Of a stretch of DNA of 64,000 nt, positions 1 through 11,443 are shown piece after piece. Origin of the DNA: Ulota crispa (lineage: Eukaryota; Streptophyta; Bryopsida; Orthotrichales; Orthotrichaceae); NCBI GenBank assembly GCA_963920765.1, contig OY987248.1, positions 1,927,001 to 1,991,000 of the forward strand, in the 5' to 3' direction. Under the pieces are notes generated by a model. It saw only the letters and a program-made list of their open reading frames with translations, was not told where the DNA came from and made no database searches. The position numbers and the translations under genes were made by a program. Positions within the stretch are counted from its first letter, which is position 1. Each line of letters opens with the position of its first letter.

Positions 1-249
1 AAGGGATGCATGAAGCTCTTCCCTCAAATGAAAGGGGAATTTCGGTGCCATTTTGACAATGTTAAAAGCTCTACAGTCAATGGTTTGAATCGAGTTACGA
101 CGATGGAAATAATATTTTACCTATTGGATATTGCCTCTCTTTGCGTAATATAAGTGTTGAATACTTGCATTCAAGAATTAAATCTTGGAATTGCATCTTT
201 AACATCTCACCGGACACCATCTCGTCCGGCAGGGTTTCTCGATTTAAGG

Positions 250-415
250 AAAGAGTCCTTTTCTTTCATAGTCAGCTCAAATGGCTAAAAACACTGCAAA
301 ATGTACTCAAACTTCAAATTTATACCAAGAGATTCGCCATTTGTTTTGTAGCAATCAAAAAAATTGGTAGAAGTTTTGCTAAACTATACCAGATACCACA
401 TTTGCGAACACTGGT
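250..415. repeat. Dispersed repeat fragment, also at 2515-2660
   Basis: This block aligns in the same orientation with about 2515-2660 in intron 5 of the Tls1-like gene. Both contain a CTCAA.TGGCTAAA core, then GGT.GAAGTTTTGCTA, and end near ACATTTG..AACACT. It is non-coding. The rest of 1-680 shows nothing else recognisable. Confidence 0.5.
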
Positions 416-681
416 CGGGAGACAAGACAGCGTCTAGACCTTAGATAATCAGCCAGGGATAGCCCAATGAAATTTACTGATTAAACCCACTACAGTAGTG
501 CCTTGATACGATTAACCTTTATAAGAAACAAGCTTGCGTAAGATGATTGTCCGTGTCGATTGGGGGAGCTACAAGGGCTGTTTGGCTACAATGAATGCTT
601 TCCTAAAATGAAATGAATATTTTGTCCAAATACCTTCATCTTAGTTAGGCACCACTGTAATAAGGTACATATCTATACTAC

Positions 682-811
682 TAAGGGTATGTTCACACTT
701 GATATTAAGAGAGGTATTAGCAATTTGAATGCAATCTAAAGGTGTGTCTAAATGCATCTTATTTTTCTTCGCTACTACAACTCTTAACACCAAGTGTGAA
801 CATACCCTAAG
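682..811. mobile_element. 130-bp MITE with about 30-bp terminal inverted repeats
   Basis: The segment starts TAAGGGTATGTTCACACTTG and ends with the near-perfect inverse at 781-811, leaving about 70 bp between the arms. It has no coding capacity. The superfamily is unresolved because no clear target duplication is visible. It lies downstream of the Tls1-like gene. Confidence 0.7.
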
Positions 812-871
812 TGGGAGGATTTCCCTAAGTGCGCCATTTTTTAGAACATTCTAAAACTTTTTATTGTAAGT

Positions 872-1010
872 TGAAGCAACAAAGGACGCCCAAGATATAG
901 AACACCAAGTGCCCTCCAACCATGTTCATTTCCAAAATTTTGTAGAACTTAGTGGAAGTTGAAATAATAAAAGATGCCCCAAATATAAAACACCAAACAC
1001 CCTCCAACCA
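872..1010. repeat. Imperfect direct repeat, two units about 87 bp apart
   Basis: Positions 872-923 and 959-1010 align along their length. Both start with TTGAA and end in the shared string CCCTCCAACCAT. This looks like a diverged local duplication in AT-rich non-coding DNA. Confidence 0.55.
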
Positions 1011-1139
1011 TATGCTCAAATCAATACAATGTCAAATGTCTCCTAGCAAGATATAAAAGAGTAGCATTGATATGAAAGCAATTGGCATTGCTAGTCTCAA
1101 ACAAGGACAAAAATGATGGTGCATGTGGATTAGATTCTA

Positions 1140-1295
1140 GACTTGTTATGAAAATATTGATTTTTTGTATAATACATCAAAATTAGACTTTAGACCGATT
1201 GACTTGTGAGATATCAATTTGCCGTAAAGTTGAATGTTGCATTACTCATACATGTCCTACTCATGCAAAGCGTGTGCCTGTATACTAGTATAGTT
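1140..1295. repeat. Dispersed repeat fragment, inverted relative to 9656-9805
   Basis: The reverse complement of this block aligns with 9656-9805. Shared landmarks include ACTAGTATAC, CACACGCTTTGC, ACATGTATG and ATATCTCACAA. No ORF is present. It is probably the end of a dispersed element of unknown type. Confidence 0.5.
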
Positions 1296-1570
1296 GCAAA
1301 AGACAGTCAATTGTGAAATCTTCATTAATCCCTCTTACATACAACATTAAACAAGATAAGCAAAACTACAATGCAAACGCCAGCCAGCTTGGTACTTATC
1401 GTACAACCGTCGAGCAAATCGCTTTTCAGCCACAACTCAGTAGTCCGACACACAGGATTATAATCTAGGAAGACAACATGTTCCAGAAGCTACAATTCCT
1501 ATTTTAGCCTTAGTTCAAAAATAAAACAGAGTCGTACAACATTGGCAGAGCGACGCTCAACAAGACAGAA

Positions 1571-4500
1571 TCACCGCCTCATTAATCGACTTCGTTCTCT
1601 CTTCCTAAAACGCTCTAGCATTATCTCATCAGTGGCAGCTTGCCTTCTATTCCCTACATCCAAAGTCTCGCTAGCAGTATTAATGGACCCTCGCCCTGCT
1701 CCGTCGCCCCCTCCTTTATTTGTAAACGCTTCAGGATGATCTGTTATAAACAAACAAATAAGAAAATTCAAAATTTAGACCTCTTCAATATGATCTCTAC
1801 AACGACATTCTGGAGTATCTTGCAAGCTTGTCATAATAAAATCAACTGTAGCATACATTCAAACTACGCTAGCCATGTTTTGGGACCTCAGGTAGTCATA
1901 TTAAAGAGGTCACGGCATAGTTGATGTACAGTACCCTAAAGAAAGAGTACATAAGTTTCTCCTATGGGATTCAAAGAAGTTTGTACTATAGATATATTAT
2001 TTTTTGAAAAAAACATATAATCATGTTTAAAGGTAAATACTTAATCACACTGTATGAGTCAAACAACAAAAACTAATTTTCATAAAGAAATATATATTTT
2101 ACTAAATTTGGTCATGATCACCCTAACATTAAAATCTCTATAGAGGGAGTTCTGAATTTTTTTGGAAATGTTTGTTTGAAAGGAAGATGTGCGTATGGAT
2201 GTCTCCTTCATATCCATGCAATCGAATCTCAAAAATTCATCACCAATGTTTTTTGATCAACTTTCTTGTAAAACCATGATTTTGACACAAAACTTTTTAC
2301 CAAAAATAGGATTTTGGTTTTTAGTGACTGAAGTTTGGTATGCTTGATCATGATTGCACAAGGATCACATACAAAAAATCTGAGGATAAAACTCCAATTA
2401 ATTTCTTTGTTATACCAACTTTTTTGAATGCCATGAGAGGGACTTATGTACTCTTTCTTTTGGGTACTGTACAATGGATGTGTCTATGTGAGCACCAATG
2501 ATCCCAAAAGTGTTTTCCAAAAGTACCTCAAGTGGCTAAACACACTACTGCATGTACTAAAGATCCAATTAACACTTCAATATTCACATTTTCCGGATTT
2601 TGATAAAAAAAGCTGGTTGAAGTTTTGCTAGAATTAGTCACATTTGTAAACACTAGTGAGCACGTACCACTCCGAAGTTTTTCAGCATACTCTCGACCTC
2701 GTTGGAAGTAATCAGCACTGTAGCTGGCTGGTATGCTGGACTGGCTTCTGCCGCGACCTACAAAAGGACGCTTGTCTTGTAGCTGCTTCTTTGCAGCCTC
2801 TGTTTCTTCGATATTTTTTAGCTTGTACCTGAATATATGGGCGGCAGCGTAAGTATATATTTCAGCTGAACCTAAACACCTCGTGAGACCACCAATTCAG
2901 CAAATGGACGAGCTTCAGAATAACTCACTCTATGGGTAGTTGTACTTCAGCAATTCCAGTCGTCCATTGCGTGGAGCTTTCCTCTCCATTCCTTCTCCTG
3001 ACCTGAACAAATTCAACTAAAAAAAACATGTCACAAACTCAATGTTCTAGAACGTCATCCGGGCCAACAGAAAACTGTCACAAACCAAAAAGACATGTCA
3101 AAAAAACAGTGGAATAAAGGTCTAGAACAGGAGCGCACCTTGAGATGCTCAGGGGTGATGTAAAGATCATCTTCAGGAGCCTTCGTCTCCTCGGCTACTA
3201 TACCCAGCTCCCTTCCCCTCTTTTTGGCCATTTCCTGCTCAACGTATTTCAGCCTGTCACAATTCCATCGTTATGTCAATACAAGATCCTTGCACAATCT
3301 TGATAATGCATCTTCTCACTTCATGCAGTATATTTGAGTAGTATGATGATTACTATTACTCCCTCTGTCCCTCTAAAAACGCCCAAAAAGCTTCCTTCTG
3401 AAGGATTAACTCTGATTTTAGTCTTTGAGCTAGTGACACATTCATTCTAGAATCAATAGGGGGATTCAAACATCAACCTTTTTAGGTGACTCACGTTGCA
3501 ATTCACCTTGGTGAATTCACTAGTGAACAACAAGGTGAGTCAACTCTAGAATTCACTCCTAACTAGGATTCACGTTAGGAGTGAACTTCAGAAACTCACT
3601 TTTGTGTGGCTCATCCTCTCCAATGTCACTCTCAGGTGAGAAACTCATAGGCCAGATTTTATGTTTTAACCCCCCAATATACCATCTACCAAATGTATAC
3701 AAAAATCCCCAGTTTTGATGTTGTTGTTTAGGCACCCAAATTCCATGCAAAAAGTACCATATTTGTGCATGCTAACAGCTCCTCCTCATTATTGATTAAT
3801 AGCAACAATGGTACCTCATGTGAGCACGGCCAAGCTTGCTAGGAGAGGAATGCTCTCTAATCGCTTAACTTGCCCCCATGAGATCATTGAACATGGCAAA
3901 CTCTTTCTCAGCGTTTCAAATCAGGAAAAGGAGCTTTTTAGTAGTACAAAAAATGTGTCTGACTTGGAGCTTTGTAGAGGGACAGAGGGAGTACAACACA
4001 AAATACACAAACATGACACTCATCTCCTAAACTACATCTTGTGGTTTGAGTTTGCATTGAACCTCGCCAAGGTATAATTCAGATAAGAAAAAGGACGAAG
4101 AAGTGTTTGCAATTAAAATGAATTCTCACCGAGATTGAGGCATAGTGGAGATGGAACTCACATATTAGGGTCTTCAACAGTGACAGCAGTCTCTTGAGCG
4201 AACGTGTCTTGCAACACAAGCTCTTCTTTCTCCCCCTCGCCTTCGCCCTTCTCTACCATTTTAAGATTCACGCCTCCTCCAGCAAGAGCAAGTTGGTTGG
4301 ACACCACCCCAGGCCTTCGTTCCCTTTGCTTCTGTAGAAATTTCACCTCTTCTAACGTGGATCTGTGGAATACCATCACCAACAGTGAGAAATTCTAAAC
4401 CCTAAAGAACTGCTTTACAGTGAAGTTTCTATACTTTTCATTTTATACATGATATACAAATACCCTAATGAGTATTAAGACAGTATAAGCTCGTCCGAAC

Positions 4501-4922
4501 CTAAAGACTCTTCTTTCAATATAAACTATATAAAATTTCTACTATACACAAAAGAAGAAATAAATACATTTCACCTCTTCTAACGTGGATCTGTGGAATA
4601 CCATCACCAAAAGTGAGAAATTCTAAACCCTAAAGGACTGCTCTACATCGAAGTTTCTATACTTCTCACTTTAATACATGGTATTCGAATACCTAATAAG
4701 TATCAAGACAGTATAAACTCGTCAAAACCTAATACTCTTCTTTCAATATAAACTATATCAGATTTCTAATGGATACAATGAAGTAACGAATACGTACACG
4801 GTTCACATCGTCAAAACCTAAATGCAAGGTTTTCGGTACCTGATTTCCTCGTCATCGTCGGGTTGTTCCGAGTCCAAATCCGGTGCAGAGCGCTTGCGAA
4901 AGCGCTTCCCGTTGGCTCCCAT
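1571..4922 (-). CDS. TLS1: HCA59/C9orf78 (Tls1) family spliceosome-associated protein
   Basis: Six exons were reconstructed on the minus strand: 4922-4840, 4362-4162, 3253-3139, 3002-2929, 2828-2668 and 1740-1571. They use GT/AG sites and encode 267 aa in one frame. The product begins MGANGKRFRKRSAPDLDSEQ. It carries the family landmarks EVKFLQKQRERR (about residues 33-44), KYVEQEMAKKRG (about 97-108), STQWTTGIAEVQLPIEY (about 142-158), a KLKNIEETEAAKK segment and the C-terminal ATDEIMLERFRKRER. Known family members (human C9orf78, fission yeast Tls1, Arabidopsis At1g02330) are small charged nuclear proteins that bind spliceosome components such as Brr2. This one is inferred to do the same. 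Its length matches plant homologues. Intron 1 holds a partial duplication of exon 2, intron 2 a Stowaway element and intron 5 a 549-bp inverted-repeat element. Exact splice positions are predictions. Confidence 0.9.
1925..2473. mobile_element. 549-bp inverted-repeat element in intron 5 of the Tls1-like gene
   Basis: The ends are TGTACAGTACCC and GGGTACTGTACA. Similarity between the two arms continues inward for about 60 bp. An internal portion (about 2050-2473) recurs in the same orientation near 42380-42795. It has no transposase ORF, so it is a non-autonomous DNA element lying between the penultimate and last exons. Confidence 0.7.
3359..3991. mobile_element. Stowaway-like (Tc1/mariner) MITE, 633 bp
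   Basis: The termini CTCCCTCTGTCCCTCTA and TAGAGGGACAGAGGGAG are flanked by TA on both sides (3357-3358 and 3992-3993). That is the Stowaway signature. It lies in intron 2 of the Tls1-like gene. A second copy with the same interior order is at 58525-59106. Confidence 0.85.
4341..4796. repeat. 228-bp tandem duplication including the start of exon 2
   Basis: Positions 4341-4568 and 4569-4796 are about 90% alike by eye. The unit includes the minus-strand splice acceptor and the first 22 bases of exon 2, so a truncated copy of that exon start (about 4569-4590) sits inside intron 1. In the copy the exon sequence runs directly into intronic sequence. Confidence 0.8.
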
Positions 4923-5450
4923 GGTGTGTGCAAGCACCGGGGTAAATTCTTAACACGCAAACGTCGTCCTTGAAAAGCCACCGATGCTGTCAAGAACCAT
5001 GGATACACCCAGTTTTCACCACAAAAAGAACAGTCAGCTCCTTCGGACCTGGAATGCAAACCCTACAACTCCATCGCGACCAAAACCTTGGATGCCGAGA
5101 ACCCCGATTCTGCTCCCGTCACAAACTAAAGAACACCGACAACGCGAACACGGATTGCGGAGAATTGCTGAATAAATTAGGGCGGGTGCAAGTCTACGGA
5201 ACGAGTGATACCTGAAAGAGTGATGCGGGGAGCCCTGCCGACGGAAAACACGAACTCTGGTCGACATGGCGACGCCGACGGACGATGGATGACGGAACGT
5301 TGACGGAGGACACAAACTCTGGGCGACCTGGCGACGCCGACGGACGATGGATGACGGAACGTCGACGAAGAACGACGGCTTGAAACGAATAGCACGCTTG
5401 CTTCTAGTTGTTGTGTCACAAACTCTACGGTAGCAACACCCATAATCAGC
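4923..5450 (-). promoter_or_regulatory. Upstream/leader region of the Tls1-like gene with 62-bp tandem repeat
   Basis: This stretch is GC-richer than the surrounding DNA and lies just upstream of the start codon, so it is the likely promoter and 5' leader. Positions 5247-5309 and 5310-5371 form a direct tandem duplication sharing GGCGACGCCGACGGACGATG. No TATA box is obvious. Long minus-strand ORFs here follow the repeats and resemble no protein I know. Confidence 0.5.
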
Positions 5451-5470
5451 AACACCCATGAGGTAGGAAC

Positions 5471-5763
5471 ACCGAACACCCATAAGAATCATCTCTGAAA
5501 TCTTGAAAAATTTGTGGAAATGAATAGATGTAATTACAAGGATGTATAACATGTGAACATGAAATTTTAGTGTTGGTTATGGGTATAATGGCAGTTTGCT
5601 TTTTAAAAATTCACAAATTACTCTCATAGCATCCAAATAATACATTTGAAAGTGCAAACTTATTATTTTTTTGTTGCTAACAAGATCCTGTAATTTGCTA
5701 AATGTTTATTAATAGTCATCATGTTCAAAACCCTTAAACTAGTGCTTATGGGTGTTCTTACCT
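5471..5763. mobile_element. ACACCCATAA-type MITE, copy 1
   Basis: This is one of five copies in the window of an element about 260-320 bp long. The termini are close to AAGGTAGNANCACCCATAA and its inverse. The shared interior includes TTACAAGGATGTA, ACATGTGAACATGAAA and CATCATGTTCAAAACCCTTA. This copy's left end is slightly eroded, and it abuts copy 2. Confidence 0.75.
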
Positions 5764-5767
5764 TAAT

Positions 5768-6082
5768 TAGCAACACCCATAATCATCACTGTATCCATAA
5801 CCATCACCTCTAAAATCTTGGAAAATCTATGGAAGTGAATAGATGTAATTACAAGGATGTACAACATGTGAACATGAAACTTTAATGTTGGTGTTTGGTG
5901 CAATTGTAGTCGGCTCTTTAAAAGTTCACAACTTATTCTCACAGTATCCAAATAATACATTCAAAAGTGCAAACTCATTGTTTTTCTCTTGCTATTAGGA
6001 TCCTATAATTTTCTAAGATGTCTATTAATAATCATCATGTTCAAAACCCTTAATTTGATGGTTATAGGTGTTGCTACCTTAA
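5768..6082. mobile_element. ACACCCATAA-type MITE, copy 2
   Basis: It is arranged head-to-tail with copy 1 and has the same interior. An 11-bp string TACCTTAATTA precedes GCAACACCCATAA on the left and follows GGTGTTGC on the right. It is either part of the terminus or a target duplication. Confidence 0.75.
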
Positions 6083-6584
6083 TTAGAGTCTTGGACACAA
6101 AGTCATAATCCTCATTTAAACCCCTCTCACACACTCAATTTTTCATCAAATCTAAAAGTGATTAGATATTTGAAAAGTCTGCTAAAGGGGACATAATGTA
6201 CTAGAATTTGAATAGTATACTATTCCCAATCCATGCTTTTAATCCATGCCAAACGCAATTTTGCACAAATGAGTATGCAAAGATAGAAATTGTCTCAACT
6301 TAAGCAAGCATGTTGTACATTGAGAATAGATTGAGAACATATTGGTGGTAAAGTGTTGGTATATTTGTAGTGATTTTGAAAGCATTTAAATCATGACTTG
6401 ATATTTTTTTCAAATGTTTTTTTTTTCTAACACTTCTTCTACTTAAAATCATGTCAAAATTTAAAGACAATTTGCCCCTTTTTCAAAGCTTTTCAAACAT
6501 GTAATTGGTTTTAGATTTGGTAAAGTATTGATTGCTTGAGAGATTTATAAAAAAAGGACTACAACTTTTTGTCCAAGACTCTAT
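6083..6584. other. AT-rich non-coding stretch
   Basis: No gene, RNA or bounded element is visible. The sequence is AT-rich with short homopolymer runs, including a T run near 6410-6425. Confidence 0.5.
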
Positions 6585-6819
6585 TTAATCCCTAAAGGAC
6601 CAAGCAGCCCTTTGCGACCAGTACAATACGGGGTATCTTTCTTGTATTTGGAGTCCATCCACATCTTTATTACATTTGAGATCAACACAAAAATTAGAAT
6701 ATAGATCAATGATGTTCTAGTGAAGTAATCAAGATCTCAAAATAAAACTTTTTGTTGGTAGCAAATGCTAGTTATACATCAACGTACATACTATGTATTA
6801 TAGTAGCTCGGTCCTTTAA
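6585..6819. mobile_element. TTAA-flanked 235-bp MITE (G240 family), copy 1
   Basis: It starts TTAATCCCTAAAGGACC and ends GGTCCTTTAA. Related copies are at 17671-17900, 32622-32855 and about 53472-53709. Shared interior landmarks are CCCTTTGCGACCA, TCTTGTATTTGGA, ATTTGAGATCAACA and TTTTTGTTGGTAGCAAATG. The ends belong to the TTAA/CCC clan described in the findings. Confidence 0.75.
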
Positions 6820-7469
6820 CCCTAGACCACCCACGGACGTTCTCCAATATCTCAGATCGTGCTCTTGGATGAACAGAATGGCAACATTTTGATAAGTTAC
6901 ATCATATTTTTATAGATTGTAACCGTACAAATTCAAACTAGATATGTTAGAGATCACATAGGAAAAGAAAACTTAACAATATCACTTATGGATTGAAAAA
7001 TTATAACATTTGATGAAGAGAGTGTTAAAACTATGAAAGTGATTTGAAGTCTTTCAATCCTCTTTTCACATCTCAAATGTAATATTGAGGATGTCAAAAA
7101 AAAATGAGTATGTAAAGTACAACATGTGTAACCCTAATCAATCACAACTTTTTAAAATCTACTCTACAACTTTTTAAATTAAATTTCTAATGTGATTGTT
7201 TCTCCAAGTTCTAGTGTACTTGAGGCTCATCTCCAAGAGCTCTCAACACTAGAAAGTGAAGATTTGCAATGGACACCCTTGCACATAATCTTGAATAGAC
7301 AAATCATAGTCATTCATTTTCAAAATCGAATTTTTGATACTAAAACAAGACTTTAATAAGAATAATTTAAAAAAGTAACCATTTAAATTAATCTTCAATA
7401 AAAGTCAAAAAATTTCAAATTAAAATGCACAACGGCCACCTTTCATCCCCTTGGGCGGTCTAGGGTTAA
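6816..7469. mobile_element. TTAA-flanked element, about 650 bp
   Basis: It starts TTAACCCTAGACCACCC and ends GGGCGGTCTAGGGTTAA, an inverted pair bounded by TTAA on both sides. It shares its left TTAA with the preceding element. The segment around 6870-7100 recurs near 42130-42370. There is no ORF of note. Confidence 0.75.
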
Positions 7470-7475
7470 GGGTTA

Positions 7476-7803
7476 AAGGGAAAAATTCATGGATACCCTT
7501 GAAGTTTGCAATATTCACACAGATACCCTGGCTTTTTTAGAAATTGCACAAATACCTTGGGACCATAATTTTTAGGCATTTATTTGTTGTGCTTGTACAT
7601 CTTGCATGACCAATGTTGAAAAAGGGAATGCAATGAAGCAAAAAAGAAGCAACTTGCACACAAAGGAAGAAGGAAAAGTGACATGCACAACAAAACAAAC
7701 ACTTGAAATTTGTGGTCCAAGGATATTTCTGTAATTTCTGAAAAAAGGAGAGATATCTGTGCAAATATTGCAAACTTTAGGGGTATCCATGAAATTTTCC
7801 CTT
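7476..7803. mobile_element. 328-bp long-TIR MITE (GCAATATT family), copy 1
   Basis: The left arm (GGATACCCTTGAAGTTTGC...) and right arm (...GCAAACTTTAGGGGTATCC) are inverted repeats about 45-50 bp long. A second copy lies at 56474-56797 with the same interior, including ATTTATTTGTTGTGC. Short ORFs on both strands are incidental. Confidence 0.8.
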
Positions 7804-8816
7804 ATTTAAAACTACAAAGATGTTTCATTTAGCAATCACATACTTGAAAGTAATCCATTTAGTGCAAATAATTTTAGAGTTTTCTTTGTATAACTTTGTG
7901 CACTTCAATGCAATTAAATTCCTAATTGTTTTAGGTTATTTAAAAACACTTTTTCCTAATGCAGTAAATATATAATTAAAGTGAGGTCTTGTCACAAATA
8001 TACGCAAAAGTATTAAAAAGATTTTGCGTAGAAACAACATGAAACAAAATTCAAGTAGAAATAATCGTTTACTTTGGTGCCTAGCAAGTAGCAACTAGTA
8101 GATTATGAAGTCAAAAATAATAACAATGTGTAAGAGTTATAACCTTGTCAAACTGTACCAAAATATAGGTATTTGAATTAAGAACTGAGTGAAACGCATG
8201 GAGGAGCACTGACTTACTCCTCAAAGTTTATCAACTTTTGCCCCCATCTTTTAGCTTTCTCAACATGTAATTAGTTCAGAGTTAGTGAGGAATTTGTTGC
8301 GAGGAAAGAATTTGAACGAGGGAAGGAATTTTCTTGTCTCCAACTTGACATGTAATATAGTCTACAAATATTGTAACTTCATAGTAAGTTCATCCTAAAA
8401 CATTTCCAAAAACAAGAAGTTGAAAAATATGGTAAATCGTTAACTGCAAGACTTGTAACAAAGTGAAGACAAAATTTGATTATGATAAATTTTTCACAAA
8501 ATCCAGCTACCATGGCTGAAATAACTCAAAAAGATTGCAATAATTCTTACGTTCAAGTACTATTAAAGTTTAAAATATCCAAGCCTTTCGTGAACACATT
8601 GAAATGAGTGATGATCAAATTATCAACCAACAACATACTACTAAACAGTAATTACGGCCAATGAAGATTCTCTTTTTGGATTATTACAATGATGGTGTTT
8701 GATTATTTGATTTGGATTTGGATTTTTTGTGAGGGCTTTAGTGATTGGTGGACTCAAACTCAAACCTTATACAGTCATTCATAACATTCAATAGCGCTAC
8801 CAGGCGCTACCCTCCC
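7804..8816. other. AT-rich non-coding stretch
   Basis: I see no gene or bounded element here. Composition is AT-rich throughout. Confidence 0.45.
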
Positions 8817-9060
8817 TCCAGATGAAATGGTGTGGAATATTCCACACCCATCTTTAGTTATGAGGACACTTGGTTGAATTTGTCAAAGAGTTTATGAAAG
8901 AGAAGCTTAGTTTAGTGCACATACGTTGATGTGGGGGCCAGTCATGTCAAAAAAAATTTAAAAAATTAAAAAATTAAAAAAATTATTAATATTATTATTG
9001 AATTTTTTGTCAAAATGAAGTTTGTGGATGATACCTGAAGAGAGGCAGCCTCTCTTCAGA
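8817..9060. repeat. Palindrome-bearing repeat fragment
   Basis: It contains the perfect 20-bp palindrome GGTGTGGAATATTCCACACC (8829-8848) and a second one at 9035-9059 with 12-bp arms around one base. The sequence after the first palindrome aligns, inverted, with the sequence before 14284. Shared strings include ATTTTGTCAAA, GTGCACATAC and GATGTGGGGGCC with small changes. Confidence 0.6.
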
Positions 9061-9655
9061 CTACAGAATGTCACTGAATATTACGTTGTTTAACAGTTCA
9101 CCTTGGAATATATTGTTGTTTGACTATGCTATGTGGTTTCCATGACATTTATTGGCTTTGGACCATGAGGGTGGAAGTTCTTCATGGAGGGAAGCTAATA
9201 TGAAGGGTAGTTTGAAGGCGGTTGTTCATTTGGAGTCAAGGCCATTAGGAGCCTTTGCAACTCCTAATCTTGGTCTCTCATAGGTCGATTTTTTTAAAAC
9301 TATTTTGATTCTTTTGCACTAGGAGTTAGGGCCGAAGTTTCAAACCTTGTTTTAAAATCTATAAAACATAAAATTTAACCAGGCTCAAATTTTTAGATTT
9401 GGATTTTCCAAGAACAAGAGGCCAATTCTTGCCCTTGAGGTCAATGTCCAATTTTGTTAAAATATAATTTTATGAATTATGTATATTCTTTCCAGATAGT
9501 CAACATTGTAGGTGGAATAAAATCTTCAATCGCTCTATTTGGTCTTTTTTTTATCCCTTTTCTTTTGGAGCTTTCAATTTTTGTATTTAATGGTCTTAAC
9601 TTTCTAGCCTCAAACCTTTACATACAAGAGAATTAGCCCTCCATTATAATCTTAT

Positions 9656-9805
9656 TATAACTAGTATACAAGCACACGCTTTGCGTGAATTGAACATGTA
9701 TGGGTAATGTAACATTTAACTCTACAAAATCAAATCAATTAGTCTACAATCTAATTTTTATGTACTTCACAAAAAATAAATATCTCACAATTGGTTCAAC
9801 TTTGA
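9656..9805. repeat. Dispersed repeat fragment, inverted relative to 1140-1295
   Basis: See the partner at 1140-1295. The left edge is CTAGTATACAAGCACACGC. No coding potential is visible. Confidence 0.5.
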
Positions 9806-11443
9806 TGCACGGTCATTTTGTTCCTTTTATACAATCAAAAATAGTAAGTGCCTTCATTACAGCAAGTAATTTGATAAGGTATGGCAAGGTCCGAGAAGAA
9901 CCGACTGATAGTTCAGAGCTAGCCGGTTGAAATGAGAAAAAACCATTTGCAATTTATAAAAGTTGACTAAAGATTGGTTTAAAATCTTTAATTTTTTTTA
10001 TTTATAGTATGAAATAGAAAAAATAACCAAATGAGTTTCTTGATAAACTGGTTAAATATGGGAATTAAAGAAAATCAACCAAAAAAACTCAAATATTTCC
10101 CAGACCCTGGTCCATGATTTAAAGTCAAGAGCATCATCAAAAAAGGATGAGAGCATCATCAAGAAATGTTAACAATGACCACATTAAATCCTTGCAAACC
10201 AGGTGAGGATGAGGAAATTCTACCTCATAGATTTTGTTTCCAGATTCCATTCTTAAGCTGTAAGTATATATACACTGATTGAAAAAAATTTAAAAAACTT
10301 TCAAATTGTTAGCTAAATTAGAAAACCAGAGAACGTGAGTATTGTGATTTATCTGTAACAAAGCTCTAGACACTGTCACAACCTCTTTTTCATGACTTAG
10401 ATGCCTTCCTTTTGAAACTGAGAGTCCTTCCAATTGTTCTCATTCTAGTCGTCACCTGGTAAATTATTGGCTCTATAGTGCACCGCATGAGAGGATGCTT
10501 CAGTGAAAGCTATAAATGAGGATGTTTTGCACCGCTATAGAAACATAACCATTGAAAGCAGTATTCGTGGCATCAAAATCGTGGTGCTTTATAGTTGGAG
10601 TGAGTTTTCTTAGGTTTGATGCGTTTGGTGTTTCTTCTTATGCTCATAATAAGACCACTTGAGAAAAGATAAACCAATTCATATAAAGGAAGCCCAAGGA
10701 TTTGCATAAAGGAAGCTCAAGAACATTGATGCTAGGTTTCCTAAGGATTGTTGACCTTCCATAATTCAAAAGTTCTAAAAGGTTCTAAAAGAGGACGCGA
10801 AGTGAGTGCCTCCCACTTAGTAGTATAGATGGATGTTCAAGTCCATTCTTGAGGTTATCTAAGTTGAAATTTGTGGACTTTGTACCACAGGAGAGGAAGC
10901 TTTGCATCAAAAGAAGCTATCTTGAAAAAGTTTGTGTTAATACCTTATTTGACTACCAAACCACTTCTCACATAGTTGCTTGTTTGAAACAACCCCAAAA
11001 TAATTTGGCCACATTTTCTAGTGTAAAACATGCCTAAGTACGTACTTCAGGACACCTCCACCCAATGATAAAAGCATCATCATTGATAACCACAATGATT
11101 CTTGTTTCCATTGTTGACCACTTGTTTCTCACAACGGTTCAACTAGTTACATTAAATTTCAACTAATGACAAATCTCCTTGTTTGCAAAAGCAAATCAAT
11201 TCTCCATCATTGGTTATTTAACTCACTAGTTGTAGAAGAAAAGGTAGTATCTAAAGAGTTGTCATGCATAAGAGCATCTCCACCAGTACATTATAACAAT
11301 GTGTTAGGAAGACTTTTTGATGAAAAGGGAGCAATTGATGCATGGACCAGCCAAAATATTCTCCTTGACACAGCAAAAGTTGCATGTTCCTTGTACACAA
11401 CAACTCCTTCAAACGTTATTTTTTTGAACTATTAGCAAGTTGA
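9806..11443. other. Non-coding stretch with little recognisable structure
   Basis: No exon, RNA or bounded element is seen. About 10890-11000 weakly resembles 35216-35330, sharing GAGG.AGC.TTGCAT and CACTTGTTTG-type words, so a diverged dispersed repeat is possible. Confidence 0.4.

Noticed and set aside
5034..5552. 172-codon minus-strand ORF upstream of the Tls1-like gene
   Set aside because: Its start lies in a MITE and the rest follows a GC-rich 62-bp tandem duplication. The composition is low-complexity and no family is recognised.
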